Shown: positions 21,545 through 34,034, numbered from the stretch's first letter. The stretch: DNA of 64,000 nucleotides from Phenylobacterium sp. J367 (GCF_024699985.1 NZ_JAJONA010000001.1:1178001-1242000); one strand, 5' to 3'. Numbers and translations are program-made. Notes: generated by a model not told the origin, from the sequence alone.

Positions 21545-24360
21545 TTACCGCGCCACGCTGGCCCGGGCGCGCTGGAGGTTGCCGCGGCGGGCGGCGCCCT
21601 CGTCCTCACCGGCGGTCAGGGCCGTGGTGAGCGCGGCCTTGAGCGCATTGCGCTTCCTACCATCGGTGAGCTTCCGCCCCTCGGCGTCGGTCACATAGAA
21701 GGCGTCGACGGCGCGCTCGCCGTAGCTGTCGATGTGGGCCGAGACGATCGAGAGGCCCGAGTCCGAGAGCGTGCGGGCGAGCGCGGCCAGCAGGCCCGGC
21801 CGGTCGCGGCCCGACGCCTCCACCACCGTCGAGGTCTCCGACGCGTCGTTGTCGAGCATGACGGTGGGCGTGATGGCGAAGGCGGCGGCGCGGCCGAGGT
21901 CGGCCTTGCGGGTGGGCTCGCGCGGCAGGGGCTCGCCGCGCGCGGCGGCCTCCAGGCTCTCGGCGAGGCGGGTCAGCGCGCGGGCGTTGTCGGCGCCGAA
22001 CGGCTGGCCGGTGACGTCCTGCACCGAGAAGACGTCCAGCGCCTGGCCGGTGCGCGAGGTGAAGACGCGGGCGCCGACCACGTTGGCGCCCGCGGCGGTG
22101 ATGGCTTCGGCCAGGTCGACGAACAGGCGCGGCCGGTCGGCGGCGGCCACGGCGACCTCGGCGGCGTTGCGGTCGGCGCGGATCCGGCCTTCGGCGGCGG
22201 CGCCGTTCGACGCGCGCCTCGCGAGCGCGGCGTGGCGGCGGACCTCATCCTCGGTGAAGGCCGAGAAATAGGCGTCCTCCATGGCGTCGGCCCAGGGCTC
22301 GGCGGCCGGGTCGGCCTTGGCCAGCGCCACGCGGGCGTCGTAGGCGGCGTTCTCGTAGTGGCGCTTCAGCGCCGCGGCGGCGTCGGAGCCACGGCCGCCG
22401 CGGAAGACGGCTTCCGTCGCGCCGTAGAGCTCGCGCATGAGCTGGCCCTTCCAGCCGTTCCAGACGCCGGGGCCGACGGCGCGGATGTCGGCGACGGTCA
22501 GCACCAGCAGCAGGCGCAGGCGCTCCGGGTTCTCCACGATGCGCGCGAAGTCGGCGACGGTGCGCGGGTCGGAGACGTCGCGCTTCTGGGCGTAGTCGCT
22601 CATCACGAGGTGGTGCTCGACCAGCCAGGCCACGAGCTCGATCTTGCTGCGCTCCAAGCCCAGGCGCTCGCAGGCCTGCCGGGCGGCGCGGGCGCCGGCC
22701 TTCTCCTGGCCGCCGACACCGCCCTTGCCGGTGTCGTGCAGCAGCATCGCCAGGAACAGGGCCTCGCGATCGTCGATCAGCGGCATGATCTGCGCCGACA
22801 AGGGGTGATCCTCGGCGAGGCGGCCGGCGGCGATGTCGGCGATCACCCCGACGGCCCGGAGCGTGTGCTCGTCCACCGTGTACGAGTGGTACATGTTGAA
22901 CTGCATCTGGGCGACGATCCGCCCGTATTCGGGAATGAACCGGCCGAGCACGCCCGCCTCGGTCATCAGGCCCAGCGTGCGCTGCGGGTCGCGGCCGCGG
23001 GCCAGGATGTCCAGGAACACCTTGGCGGCATGGCGGTCGCGGCGGACGGCCGAGGTGATCAGGCCCGCCGAGCGCGACGCGGCGGTGAAGGCGTCCGGGT
23101 GCAGGTCGAGGTTGCGCTGGTCGGCGATGCGGAACAGCCGCAGGAGGTTGATCGGGTCGGCCTCGAAGGTCCCGATCCCGTCGATGGCGAGGCGCCCGCC
23201 GATCTCGTGGAAGCCGGGCTCGTCGAGGGGCTTGCGCTTCGGCGGGCGGTTGGGGAGCAGGCGCGAGATGCCGGTCGGCCGGCTCTTCACCTTCTCGGCC
23301 TCCAGCTTGGCGGCGAACACCCGGGTGAGCGCGCCGACCTCCTTGGCGATCAGGAAGTAGCGCCGCATGAACCGCTCGACGGCGGGGTTGTCGGCCCGGT
23401 CGCCGTAGCCCATCCGCCGGGCGATCTCCGGCTGCAGGTCGAAGGAGAGCCGCTCCTCGGGCCGGCCGGTGGTGAAGTGCAGGTGGCTGCGCACCGCCCA
23501 CAGGAAGTCGAAGGCGCGGACGAAGCTGCGCACGTCGCGGCCCTCGAACATCTCGAGCTGCAGGACGCGCTCGATGCTCTCGCCGGGGTGCAGGTACTGG
23601 GCGATCCAGAAGAGGGTGTTGAGGTCGCGCAGGCCCCCCTTCCCCTCCTTGACGTTGGGCTCGACCATGTAGCGGCTGGCGCCGGCCCGGGCGTGGCGCT
23701 CGTCGCGTTCGCGGAGCTTGGCGGCGACGAACTCGGCGCCCGTCCCCTTCACCACCTCGGCCTGGAAGCGCCGGATCAGGTCGGCGGCGAGCTGCTCGTC
23801 GCCGGCCAGCCGCCGGGCCTCGAGGATCGAGGTGCGGATGGTGAAGTCCTCGCGGGCGAGTTTCACGCACTCGTCGATGGTCCTGGACGCGTGGCCGACT
23901 TTGAAGCCGAGGTCCCAGAGCGCGTAGAGCATGTACTCGATGACGCTCTCGGCGTGCGCCGTCTGTTTGTAGGGCCGCACGAACAGCAGATCGATGTCGG
24001 AGAAGGGCGCCAGCGTGCCCCGCCCGTAGCCGCCGACCGCCATCAGCGCCAGGCGCTCGCCCTCGGTGGGGTTACGGGCGCGGAACACGTGGACGGTGGT
24101 GAAGTCCCAGAGCGCGGAGACCACCTCGTCGGTGACGCCGGAAAGCAGGCGGGCGGTCTCGATGCCGCCGGCTCCGTTCTCCAGCCGCTCCTTGGCGATC
24201 ATCCGGCCCCGGAACAGCGCGGCCTTCAGGATCTCCAGCGCCGCCTTGCGCTGGGCGGCCTCGTTGCCGGCCTGCTCGAGGGCGGCGGCCGAGAGCTGCG
24301 AGCGCAGCTTCACGCCGTCGACGACATACTCCAGGCGGGTCGGGCGAAGGCGGGGGGCAT
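21545..24360 (-). CDS. glnD: Bifunctional uridylyltransferase/uridylyl-removing enzyme (PII regulator; probable frameshift at the start)
   Basis: Nitrogen sensor that uridylylates PII proteins. Domains in order: nucleotidyltransferase with GGYGRGTLAPFSDIDLLF near residue 110, a linker, an HD domain (AMLLHDTGKGG near residue 530) and two C-terminal ACT domains. The unbroken frame begins at a GTG at 24313, but homologues have about 16 more residues (...PTRLEYVVDG). These are present in another frame: adding one base to the G6 run at 24352-24357 connects them to an ATG at 24360 and gives 938 residues. The core is certain; the start is inferred. Confidence 0.95.
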
Positions 24361-24391
24361 GGCCTGAGGATATAGGCCCTATGTTGAGAAA

Positions 24392-27082
<2,691 letters not shown>

Positions 27083-27100
27083 GGAACGGGCGACGCTAAC

Positions 27101-27115
27101 TTAACGAATCACTAA
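27101..27115. promoter_or_regulatory. CtrA-box-like sequence containing a GANTC site
   Basis: TTAA-N7-CTAA, one base off the TTAA-N7-TTAA site bound by CtrA in Caulobacterales, with a CcrM methylation site (GAATC) in the spacer. It lies 19 nt upstream of the mutS ATG and 47 nt upstream of the likely start of the divergent GNAT gene. Binding is not shown. Confidence 0.35.
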
Positions 27116-27161
27116 TCGGGAGCCCTTGAACCGTCGCAGGCGAGCGCCAAGCTGTGGATGG

Positions 27162-27710
27162 ATGTCACAGGCCCGCGGCGCGTCGTCTTCCGTCCTGATC
27201 TTCCCGCCCGGCCCCGCCGACGCGGAGGCCCTGGCCCACGTACATGTGACGAGCTGGCGCGAGACCTACAGGGGACTGCTGCCGGACGCCTTCCTGGCCC
27301 GGATGAGCGTGCCCGGCTTCACCCGGCGCTTCCGCCGGGACCTGACCAGGCCGGACGGGCCCCTGACGCTGGTGGCCGCCGACCGCTTCGGCGTGGTCGG
27401 CTATGCCTCGGGCGGACCCTCGCGGCGGGCCGTCGCCGACGAGGCCGAAATCTCGGTGCTCTATGTGCTGGCGTCGTCCCAGGGCCGGGGCGTGGGCCGC
27501 GAACTCCTGACCCGCACGGCGCGGGCGCTGCGCGACCAGGGCGCGACGTCCCTGGTGATCTCCGTGCTGCGCGAGAACTTCCACGCGCGTGGCTTCTACG
27601 AGCACCTCGGCGGCGAGGCCGAGCCCGCCCGGCGCGAGCCGGGTCCCGGGGGAACGCTGCTCTGGGAGGTCGCGTACCGGTGGGCGGATATCCGGGATGT
27701 GACGGGGTAG
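27162..27710 (+). CDS. GNAT family N-acetyltransferase
   Basis: Acetyltransferase of about 182 residues with the usual plan: PADAEALAHVHVTSWRETYRGLLPDAFL at the N-terminus, strand EISVLYVL, acetyl-CoA loop SSQGRGVGRELL near residue 112 and the NFHARGFYEHLGG end motif. The ATG at 27162 is the first good start; a TTG at 27126 would add 12 residues with no support. Its first 20 residues look poorly family-like, so the N-terminus should be treated with caution. Substrate unknown. Convergent with the ABC ATPase, 2 nt apart. Confidence 0.85.
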   Translation: MSQARGASSSVLIFPPGPADAEALAHVHVTSWRETYRGLLPDAFLARMSVPGFTRRFRRDLTRPDGPLTLVAADRFGVVGYASGGPSRRAVADEAEISVLYVLASSQGRGVGRELLTRTARALRDQGATSLVISVLRENFHARGFYEHLGGEAEPARREPGPGGTLLWEVAYRWADIRDVTG

Positions 27711-27712
27711 GC

Positions 27713-28667
27713 CTAGACCTCCGCCGCCTCGGGGGGCGGCGTAGGTCAGGCTGACGAACACGTCCTCCAGGTCGGGGTCTTCCGTCGAGATGTCCTTGAT
27801 GTGCAGGCCGGACTGGCGGATCGCGGCCAGGACCTGTTCCACGCTCGACTGGCCGGTGCGATAGCTGACCGAGAAGCCGCCGGCCTTGATGAGCTTCGTT
27901 TCGAACCCCGGGAGATCCGGGGCCGCCGTCACCGGCTCCTCGGGCGTCACCAGGACGTGGCGGGTGTCCATGCGGCTGAGCAGCTTCGGCGTCGGCTCGC
28001 AGGCGACGACCAGGCCGCGGTTGACGATGGCGATCTGGTCGCAGAGCTCCTGGGCCTCTTCCAGGTAGTGGGTGGTGAGCACGATGGTCACGCCCTGGCG
28101 GTTCAGCTCGACGACGTAGTTCCAGAGCTGGCGGCGCAGCTCCACGTCGACGCCGGCGGTGGGCTCGTCGAGGATCAGCACCGGCGGATTGTGGACCATG
28201 GCCTTGGCGACCATCAGCCGGCGCTTCATCCCGCCGGAGAGTTGGCGGACGTAGGCCTTCTGCTTGTCGGCGAGGCCGAGCGCGGTCAGCAGCTCGACGG
28301 TGCGGCGCTCCTTCGGCGGCACCGCGTACATGCCGGCCGCCACCTCCAGCGCCTCGAACGGGGTGAAGAACGGGTCGGCGGCGATCTCCTGCGGCACCAC
28401 CCCGATGGCGGCGCGGGCGTCGCGCGGGCGCTCGTCGATGTCGCGGCCCCAGATCTTCACGGTCCCCGAGGTCTTCTTGGTCAGGCCGGCCAGGATGTTG
28501 ATGAAGGTCGACTTGCCGGCCCCGTTCGGCCCCAGCAGGCCGAAGATCGAGCCGCGCGGAATGGCGAGGTCGATCCCCTTCAGCGCCCGCATCTCGGGCG
28601 TCGTCTTGGTGGCGGCATAGGTCTTGATGAGGCCTTTCGCCTCGATCGCGTACTCGGGGAGATCCAT
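27713..28667 (-). CDS. ABC transporter ATP-binding protein, YadG/CcmA-like (one apparent frameshift at the end)
   Basis: ATPase subunit of 317 residues when repaired: Walker A GPNGAGKST near residue 44, signature LSGGMKRRL, Walker B VLILDEPTAGVD and the H-loop TTHYLEEAQ. It resembles YadG, which pairs with an ABC-2 permease. Near the C-terminus the frame runs on past its proper end; removing one base from the G6 run at 27731-27736 gives ...AAPEAAEV and a stop at 27713. No permease gene is nearby, so the partner must be elsewhere. ATG at 28667 (MDLPEYAIEAKG); an ATG two codons earlier is possible. Confidence 0.9.
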
Positions 28668-28752
28668 AACCATCCAGTCGATTGACGGCGAAAGCCGTGG
28701 TCCAGTAGCTAAGCGCGCGCCGCGCTCGCGGCAATGAGAGGTTCTCCGTTCC

Positions 28753-29058
28753 ATGGCCCGCATCCCGTCGAAGCCGAAAGCCGCCCGCGCCCAGAAGCGG
28801 GTCGAGCCCGCGCCGGCCAAGCCCGCCCTGACCCCGCCCGGCCCCGCGCCGGAGGTGATCACGGTGCGGTCCAAGCGCGTCGCCTGCGACGGCGTCGGCG
28901 GTGCGCTGGGCCATCCGCGGGTCTATCTGGAGATGGGCGAGGCCGACTTCGTGGAGTGCCCCTACTGCGACCGCCGCTTCCAGCTCGCGGCCGGCGTCGA
29001 GGGCCTGGAGAGCGAACAGCTCGCCCCCGGCGTCTACGAAGGCTCCCACGGGCACTGA
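28753..29058 (+). CDS. Zinc-finger protein, zf-CHCC (NDUFS6-like) family
   Basis: A 101-residue protein with a Pro/Ala/Lys-rich N-terminal 40 residues and a C-terminal zf-CHCC domain: Cys in RVACDG, His in LGHPRVYL and the Cys pair ECPYCDRRF. Related domains occur in mitochondrial complex I subunit NDUFS6 and in small alphaproteobacterial proteins. A role in respiratory-complex assembly is only suggested by that family link. ATG at 28753; convergent with the next gene, 2 nt between stops. Confidence 0.88.
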   Translation: MARIPSKPKAARAQKRVEPAPAKPALTPPGPAPEVITVRSKRVACDGVGGALGHPRVYLEMGEADFVECPYCDRRFQLAAGVEGLESEQLAPGVYEGSHGH

Positions 29059-29060
29059 GG

Positions 29061-29633
29061 CTACCGGGGCGCGATCGGCTTCCAGCCTGACGTGACCGCG
29101 CGGGTCTCGCGGTCGAAGGTCCAGTAGCAGCCGGCGAACGGCTGGTCGTAGGTCCGGCTGATCGGCGCGCCGGAGAGCTTGCAGAGCAGGAGCGCGCTCA
29201 CCCCGCCGTGGCCGACGATGGCCACGTCGCCGGGCGGCGAGGCGGCGAGGCAGCGCTCGACCGCCGCGGCCATCCGGGCTTGCGCGTCCACCGCCCGCTC
29301 CCACCCGCGGATGCTGACCTCAGGCGCGGCGAAGAAGGCGTCGGCCGTGGCCTCGAACTCGGGCGGCGGCAGGTAGCCGGTGGCGCTGCGGTCGTTCTCG
29401 TGCAGGTCCGCGTCGACGCGGGCGATGAGCGACAGCGCCGCCGAGAGGATGGCGGCGGACTCCAGGGCCTTGGTCTCGCCGCTGCTCCACAGGGCGGCGA
29501 GCTTCGCCACCGCGGGCGAGCCGGCGAAGGCCTGCATCCGGTCGACGCCGACCTCGCTCAGGCCCCAGAGCGGCACGGGGACGGCCGGGTCCTGCACGAC
29601 CTCCGGGTGGGTGACGACGAAGACGGTCGCCAC
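29061..29633 (-). CDS. Histidine-phosphatase-superfamily protein with altered RHG motif
   Basis: A 190-residue protein with the branch-1 histidine phosphatase plan: N-terminal strand ending in VTHPEV where RHGET is usual, SSGETKALESAAIL in the middle, an acidic loop and the second catalytic region VAIVGHGGVSALLLC. The nucleophilic His is kept, but the first Arg is Thr and the Gly is Pro. Activity and substrate are uncertain. ATG at 29633, downstream of dnaN by 10 nt and probably cotranscribed. Confidence 0.85.
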   Translation of the reverse strand: MATVFVVTHPEVVQDPAVPVPLWGLSEVGVDRMQAFAGSPAVAKLAALWSSGETKALESAAILSAALSLIARVDADLHENDRSATGYLPPPEFEATADAFFAAPEVSIRGWERAVDAQARMAAAVERCLAASPPGDVAIVGHGGVSALLLCKLSGAPISRTYDQPFAGCYWTFDRETRAVTSGWKPIAPR

Positions 29634-29643
29634 GCCCGGACCC

Positions 29644-30763
29644 TTAGACGCGCAGCGGCATCAGGATGTAGCGGACGTCGGCGTCGCCCGGGTCGAGCAC
29701 CAGGGCCGGGTCGTTCGGGCCGCCGAACCGGAGCTCGGCGGTGTCGCCCGAGATCTGGTCGGTGATGTCCAGCAGGTAGCGGGCGTTGAAGGAGAGCTCG
29801 AAGGGCTCGCCGTCGTACTCGATCTCCAGCTCCTCGACCGCCTGGCCGGCTTCCATGTTGCGGACGGTCAGCACCACGCGGCCGCTCTCGATGGCCATGC
29901 GGACCGAGCGGCTCTTCTCGGCCGAGATGGTCGCCACGCGGTCGACCGCCTGGGCGAACAGCTTGGCGTCGACCATGACCGTGCGATTGTTGTCCTTGGG
30001 GATGACGCGCGCGTAGTCGGGGAAGTTGCCGTCGATGACCTTGGAGGTCAGGGCCGCGCCGTTCAGCTCGAAACGCACCTTCTGGGGGGCTGAGCTGCAG
30101 GTCGACGTTCTCGCCGGCGTCGTCGAGCAGGCGCCGGGCCTCGTTGATCGTCTTGCGGGGCACGATGACGCCCGGCATGCCCGCGGCGCCTTCCGGAGCC
30201 GGCATCTCGGCGAGCGCCAGGCGCGAGCCGTCGGTGGCCACGGCGCGCAGCTTCTGGACCCCGCCCTCGGTGACCGTGTGGACGTAGAGGCCGTTCAGGT
30301 AGTAGCGCGTCTCCTCGGCGGAAATCGCGAACCGGGTCTTGTCGATCAGGCGGATCAGGTCGGTGACGTCGACGGTCATCTGGGCCGACAGCCCGTCGGA
30401 GCTCATCACCGGGAAGTCGCCGGCCGGCAGGACGGGCAGGTTGAAGCGCGAGCGGCCGGCGGCCACCGTCAGGCGGGGATCCTCGCCGGTGAACGACAGG
30501 GAGACGTCGGCGCCCTCGGGCAGCTTCCGTACAATCTCGTAAAGTGTATGGGCCGGTGCGGTGATCTGGCCCGGCTGGTCCACCTGGGCGAGGGCCTCGT
30601 CGATGATCTCCATGTCGAGGTCGGTGGCCGAGAAGGTCAGCCGGTCGCGTTCGGCCGACAGCAGCACGTTCGACAGGATGGGGATGGTGTTGCGCCGCTC
30701 CACGGCGCTCTGCACATGCCCCAGCGCCTTTAGGAGCGCCGCGCGCTCGATCGTCAGCTTCAT
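29644..30763 (-). CDS. dnaN: DNA polymerase III beta subunit, sliding clamp (one apparent frameshift)
   Basis: Ring-shaped processivity factor. Starts MKLTIERAALLKALGHVQSAVERRNTIPILSNVLL, an unmistakable clamp N-terminus, and ends ...DADVRYILMPLRV. The frame breaks in the G6 run at 30084-30089. Removing one base reads LSPQKVRFELNGAALTSKVIDGNFPDY through the junction and gives 372 residues, the normal clamp length. dnaN is essential, so this is almost surely a sequence error. Confidence 0.95.
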
Positions 30764-30915
30764 GCCTTGGTCCCGGACCTCATTGCGCCAAGGGCGAACC
30801 GACGCCCCGCGCCCCCGATTAGGAAGGGACCTGCGACATTAGCCATTTTCGTTGGCCGGGGAAGAGGGCCGGCGCGGGTCGGCGCGGGTCTTTTGGATGT
30901 GCTGCGCAAAGGTCC
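30764..30915. other. Upstream region of dnaN
   Basis: About 150 bp between the dnaN start and the type 1 repeat copy B. It must hold the dnaN promoter. I see no gene, no clear DnaA box and no recognisable operator in it. With the adjoining repeat it makes a 295-bp gene-free stretch. Confidence 0.4.
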
Positions 30916-31058
30916 TCCCTCCCTTAATGGGGAGGGTGGACGGCGCGCAGCGCCGGACGGGTGGGGAAGCGTGGGTCAGACACTGATTCAGCGCTGGAGC
31001 GTGACTCCCCCCACCCCGCTCGCCTCCGGCGAGTCGACCCTCCCCATTAAGGGAGGGA
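30916..31058. repeat. Palindromic intergenic repeat, type 1, copy B
   Basis: Element of 143 bp that abuts the grpE stop codon. End palindromes TCCCTCCCTTAATGGGGAGGG and complement; core pieces GGTGGGGAAGCGTGGGTCAGAC, GCGTGACTCCCCCCACCCC. Same layout as copies A and C but with TAAT in place of the TTCA/TGAA centres, a matched change at both ends. Confidence 0.85.
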
Positions 31059-31676
31059 TCAGGCCCGCGTATCCACCGCGCCGCCGCCCTGGGCGGGGTC
31101 CTCGCCCGCCGCATAGGCGCCGCCGGACGGCGCCGGGCCGGCGGCCGCGCCCTTGGCCGCCACGACGACGGTGGCCGGACGGACCAGGCGGCCCAGCAGT
31201 TCGTAGCCCGGCTGCATCAGGGTCAGCACCGCGCCCGGCGCCACGCCGCCCTCGGCGGGGCCTTCGGAAACGGCCTGGTGCTTGTGCGGGTCGAACTTGT
31301 CGCCCGGCTTCGGCGCGATCTGCTTCAGCCCGTTCCGCTCGAAGGCGCCCAGCAGCTCCTTCTCGGTCATCTGCACGCCGACCACGAAGTTCTTCACCAC
31401 GCTGTCGGACTGGTCGGCCGGCGCATGGTTGGTGGCCATGGCCAGGTAGTCGGCGACCTTCAGCAGGTCGCCCGCGAACTTCTGGATGGCGTAGGCGCGC
31501 GCGTCGTTGGCCTCGCGCTCGACCCGGCGCCGGGTGTTCTCCATGTCGGCGGCGTAGCGCAGCACCTGCTCGCGCAGGCCCGCGGCCTCGGCCTTGAGGG
31601 CGGCCAGCTCGGCGGCGTCCCCGTCGGCGAAGTCGAAGGCTGCGTTCTCGTCGGCCGGCTTGTTGTCTTCGGACAT
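31059..31676 (-). CDS. grpE: Nucleotide exchange factor GrpE
   Basis: Cochaperone that releases ADP from DnaK. The 205-residue protein has an acidic N-terminus, a long helix (LKAEAAGLREQVLRYAADMENTRRRVEREANDARAYA) and the GrpE beta-domain signature KPGDKFDPHKHQAVS then GYELLGRLVRPATVVVA. It follows hrcA by 16 nt, the usual heat-shock pair. ATG at 31676. Intact. Confidence 0.96.
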   Translation of the reverse strand: MSEDNKPADENAAFDFADGDAAELAALKAEAAGLREQVLRYAADMENTRRRVEREANDARAYAIQKFAGDLLKVADYLAMATNHAPADQSDSVVKNFVVGVQMTEKELLGAFERNGLKQIAPKPGDKFDPHKHQAVSEGPAEGGVAPGAVLTLMQPGYELLGRLVRPATVVVAAKGAAAGPAPSGGAYAAGEDPAQGGGAVDTRA

Positions 31677-31692
31677 CTCTCGAATTCGACCC

Positions 31693-32760
31693 TTAAGCGT
31701 TCATCACCTGGCCAAGCACGCGGGCGGTGTAGTCCACCAACGGAATGACCCGGGCATAGTTCAGTCGCGCGGGGCCGATGACGCCGATGGCGCCGACCAC
31801 GCGCTGGGAGCCCGTCATATAGGGCGCCGCGATCACGGCGGAACCCGAAAGCGAGAACAGACGCGTCTCCGCGCCGATGAAGATGCGCACGCCCTGGCCG
31901 TCGCGCACCCCGTCGAGGAGCTGGATGAGCTGTTCCTTGTGCTCCAGGTCCTCGAAGAGCGAACGGACGCGCTCCAGGTCGTCGGCCGCCTCGCGGGCTT
32001 CCAGCAGGTTGGCGCGGCCGCGCACGATCAGGGCCCGGTCGTCGCCCTCCCCGCCGCCCCAGGCGGCCAGGCCGTCCTCCACCAGGCGGGCGGCGGTCAC
32101 ATCGAGCTCGCGGCGCGCGCGGTCGAGGTCCTGGCGCAGGTCGGCCTTGGCCTCCACGAGGGTGCGGCCGCGCAGGCGGGCGTTCAGGAAGTTGGCGGCC
32201 TCGGTCAGCGCCGAAGGGGTGACCCCGGCCGGCAGGCGGATCAGCCGGTTCTCCACCGTGCCGTCCTCGAAGACCATGATGGCCAGGGTCCGCTCGACGC
32301 CCAGCGAGACGAACTCCACGTGCTTGACGCCCGCGTCGCGGATCGGGGTGACGACCACGCCCGCCCCGCCGGCCAGGCCCGAGAGGATGGCGGACGCCTC
32401 GTTCAGCGCCTCCTCGTAGTTGCGGCCGTGCGCCCGCAGGCGGGCCTCGATGGAGCGGCGCTCCTCCGCGGCGACGTCGCCGATCTCCATCAGGCCGTCG
32501 ACGAAGAGGCGCAGGCCCGCATGGGTCGGCAGCCGCCCGGCGCTGATGTGCGGCGCGCCCAGCAGGCCGAGCTGGGTCAGGTCCTGCATGGTGTTGCGGA
32601 TCGAGGCGGGCGACAGGGTGACGCCGCTCTTGGAGAGGGTGCGCGAGCCGACCGGTTCCCCGGTCTCCAGATAGCTCTCGACGATACGGCGGAAGATATC
32701 CCGCGCGCGCTCGTCCAGTTCGGCGAGGGAGGGGCCGCGGGCCAGGAAGGGACTACTCAC
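31693..32760 (-). CDS. hrcA: Heat-inducible transcription repressor HrcA
   Basis: Repressor that binds CIRCE elements at heat-shock operons. The 355-residue protein has the winged-helix start ([29 protein letters not shown], then [18 protein letters not shown]) followed by the family's dimerisation and inserted domains. GTG start at 32760. I see no CIRCE inverted repeat in front of it, so this operon itself is probably not its target. Divergent from rph. Confidence 0.96.
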   Translation of the reverse strand: MSSPFLARGPSLAELDERARDIFRRIVESYLETGEPVGSRTLSKSGVTLSPASIRNTMQDLTQLGLLGAPHISAGRLPTHAGLRLFVDGLMEIGDVAAEERRSIEARLRAHGRNYEEALNEASAILSGLAGGAGVVVTPIRDAGVKHVEFVSLGVERTLAIMVFEDGTVENRLIRLPAGVTPSALTEAANFLNARLRGRTLVEAKADLRQDLDRARRELDVTAARLVEDGLAAWGGGEGDDRALIVRGRANLLEAREAADDLERVRSLFEDLEHKEQLIQLLDGVRDGQGVRIFIGAETRLFSLSGSAVIAAPYMTGSQRVVGAIGVIGPARLNYARVIPLVDYTARVLGQVMNA

Positions 32761-32872
32761 CTTAGCTTGTCACCGGGTCTCTGGACGCACCATGGACGGA
32801 GCCTTGCCGATCTAGGATAAGCGCGGCCTCTGTCGGCGCAAGGCGCCCAAACCCTCCGGAGTTCCCCCGCCC

Positions 32873-33589
32873 ATGCGTCCGTCCGAGCGCGCCCCCGACC
32901 TGCTGCGGCCCGTCACCATCGAAACGGGGGTGAACCGCTATGCGGAAGGCTCGTGCCTGATCAGCTTCGGCCACACCAGGGTGCTGATCACCGCCAGCCT
33001 GGAGGAGAGCGTGCCGCCGTTCCTGCGCGGCCGGGGCCAGGGCTGGGTGACGGCGGAGTACGGGATGCTGCCGCGCGCCACCCACACCCGCGGCCGGCGC
33101 GAGGCGGCGCAGGGCAAGCAGTCGGGCCGCACCCAGGAGATCCAGCGACTGATCGGCCGCTCGATGCGCGCCGTGGTGGACATGAAGGCGCTGGGCGAGC
33201 GGCAGATCAGCCTCGACTGCGACGTGATCCAGGCCGATGGCGGCACGCGCACGGCGGCGATCACCGGCGCCTGGGTCGCGCTCAGGCTGGCCACCCGCTA
33301 CCTGCTGGAGGAAGGGCTGATCACCCAGGACCCGATCCTCGACCAGGTGGCGGCGATCTCGTGCGGGGTGTTCAAGGGCGTGCCGGTGCTGGACCTCGAC
33401 TACGAGGAGGACAGCAATGCGGAGGCGGATTCCAACTTCGTGCTGACCGGCCGGGGCGACATCGTCGAGATCCAGGCGACCGGCGAGAAGCGGGGTTTCT
33501 CGGAAGGCGAATTCGAGGCGCTGTTCAGCCTGGCCCGCAAGGGGATCGGCGAACTTGTCGTGATGCAGAAGGAAGCGACGGGCGGCTGA
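32873..33589 (+). CDS. rph: Ribonuclease PH
   Basis: Phosphorolytic 3'-5' exoribonuclease that trims tRNA 3' ends. The 238-residue protein shows [41 protein letters not shown] and the phosphate-binding [21 protein letters not shown] at 32873. Intact, and directly followed by a hairpin that begins in the last codons. Confidence 0.97.
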   Translation: MRPSERAPDLLRPVTIETGVNRYAEGSCLISFGHTRVLITASLEESVPPFLRGRGQGWVTAEYGMLPRATHTRGRREAAQGKQSGRTQEIQRLIGRSMRAVVDMKALGERQISLDCDVIQADGGTRTAAITGAWVALRLATRYLLEEGLITQDPILDQVAAISCGVFKGVPVLDLDYEEDSNAEADSNFVLTGRGDIVEIQATGEKRGFSEGEFEALFSLARKGIGELVVMQKEATGG

Positions 33590-33602
33590 ACCCAGCCGCC
33601 CG
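33579..33602. terminator. Hairpin after rph, shared with the small minus-strand gene
   Basis: Perfect 10-bp stem CGGGCGGCTG / CAGCCGCCCG with a 4-nt loop; the rph stop codon lies in the left arm and loop. Weak T tract on either side. It can serve both rph and the convergent 35-codon gene that ends 15 nt away. Confidence 0.6.
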
Positions 33603-33616
33603 CGTTCAGCTTTGCC

Positions 33617-33724
33617 TTAGAAGCCGCCGAACAGGCCGCGGACCGCCTGGGGCGGAAGGCGGCCGAGCTCGCGCGCCAGCGGCGCGAACATGGCGTCCAG
33701 GAAGCGTTCGATCTTGGCCAGCAT
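33617..33724 (-). CDS. Small protein of 35 residues, unknown function
   Basis: A short frame beginning MLAKIERFLDAMFAPLAREL and ending RGLFGGF, with stop TAA. An AAGAGGAG ribosome binding site stands 10 nt before the ATG at 33724, and an AT-rich stretch (TATATG) lies about 35 nt further upstream as a possible -10 box. The first half would form an amphipathic helix with hydrophobic Leu/Ile/Phe on one face. I do not recognise a family. The good ribosome binding site and its own terminator support it; no homology is known to me. Confidence 0.55.
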   Translation of the reverse strand: MLAKIERFLDAMFAPLARELGRLPPQAVRGLFGGF

Positions 33725-33871
33725 GGCGTCGACACTCCTCTTGCTGCAAAGCGGCGAGCCCGCGATGCTGCAGTGCATATAGGAATGGCGAATTCATCGC
33801 GCAAGGAATTGCGCTGCCGAGGGGCGAAGCGTCGCACTAGGGGCGGGTGCGGTGCAGCATTCCCTCACCCA

Positions 33872-34009
33872 TCCCTCCCCTTCAGGGGAGGGGCAGGCCG
33901 CGAAGGCGGCCAGGGTGGGGAAGTGTGGGCCAGACCCGGCCTCAGGATTTGAACGCGACTCCCCCACCCGGATCGCTGCGCGATCTTTCCCTCCCCTGAA
34001 GGGGAGGGA
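33872..34009. repeat. Palindromic intergenic repeat, type 1, copy C
   Basis: Element of 138 bp between the small gene and the HTH_26 regulator. End palindromes TCCCTCCCCTTCAGGGGAGGG and complement; core pieces GGTGGGGAAGTGTGGGCCAGAC and GAACGCGACTCCCCCACCC. Closest to copy A. Confidence 0.85.
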
Positions 34010-34034
34010 TGAGACCTCTTGCCGGGGTGGAGCG

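Noticed and set aside
21311..24367. A 1018-codon plus-strand frame opposite glnD
   Set aside because: Antisense of glnD, with Gly/Ala/Asp/Val-rich composition and no domain.
27158..27754. An alternative GNAT reading frame starting MDVTGPRRVVFRP
   Set aside because: Its first residues look plausible for a GNAT start, but the frame turns Arg/Pro-rich after about 15 residues and no G/C run at the needed place supports a frame error; kept only as a doubt about the N-terminus.
29644..30763. Programmed ribosomal frameshifting in dnaN
   Set aside because: Programmed shifts are known in dnaX, not dnaN. The shift here makes no useful short product, and the same kind of break occurs in 20 other places on G/C runs.
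32761..32872. A CIRCE element before hrcA
   Set aside because: The TTAGCACTC-N9-GAGTGCTAA inverted repeat is absent from the hrcA-rph gap.
33400..33837. A 145-codon minus-strand frame overlapping rph
   Set aside because: It lies antisense to rph and has Arg/Ser-rich composition; the 35-codon frame with a proper ribosome binding site in the same area is preferred.
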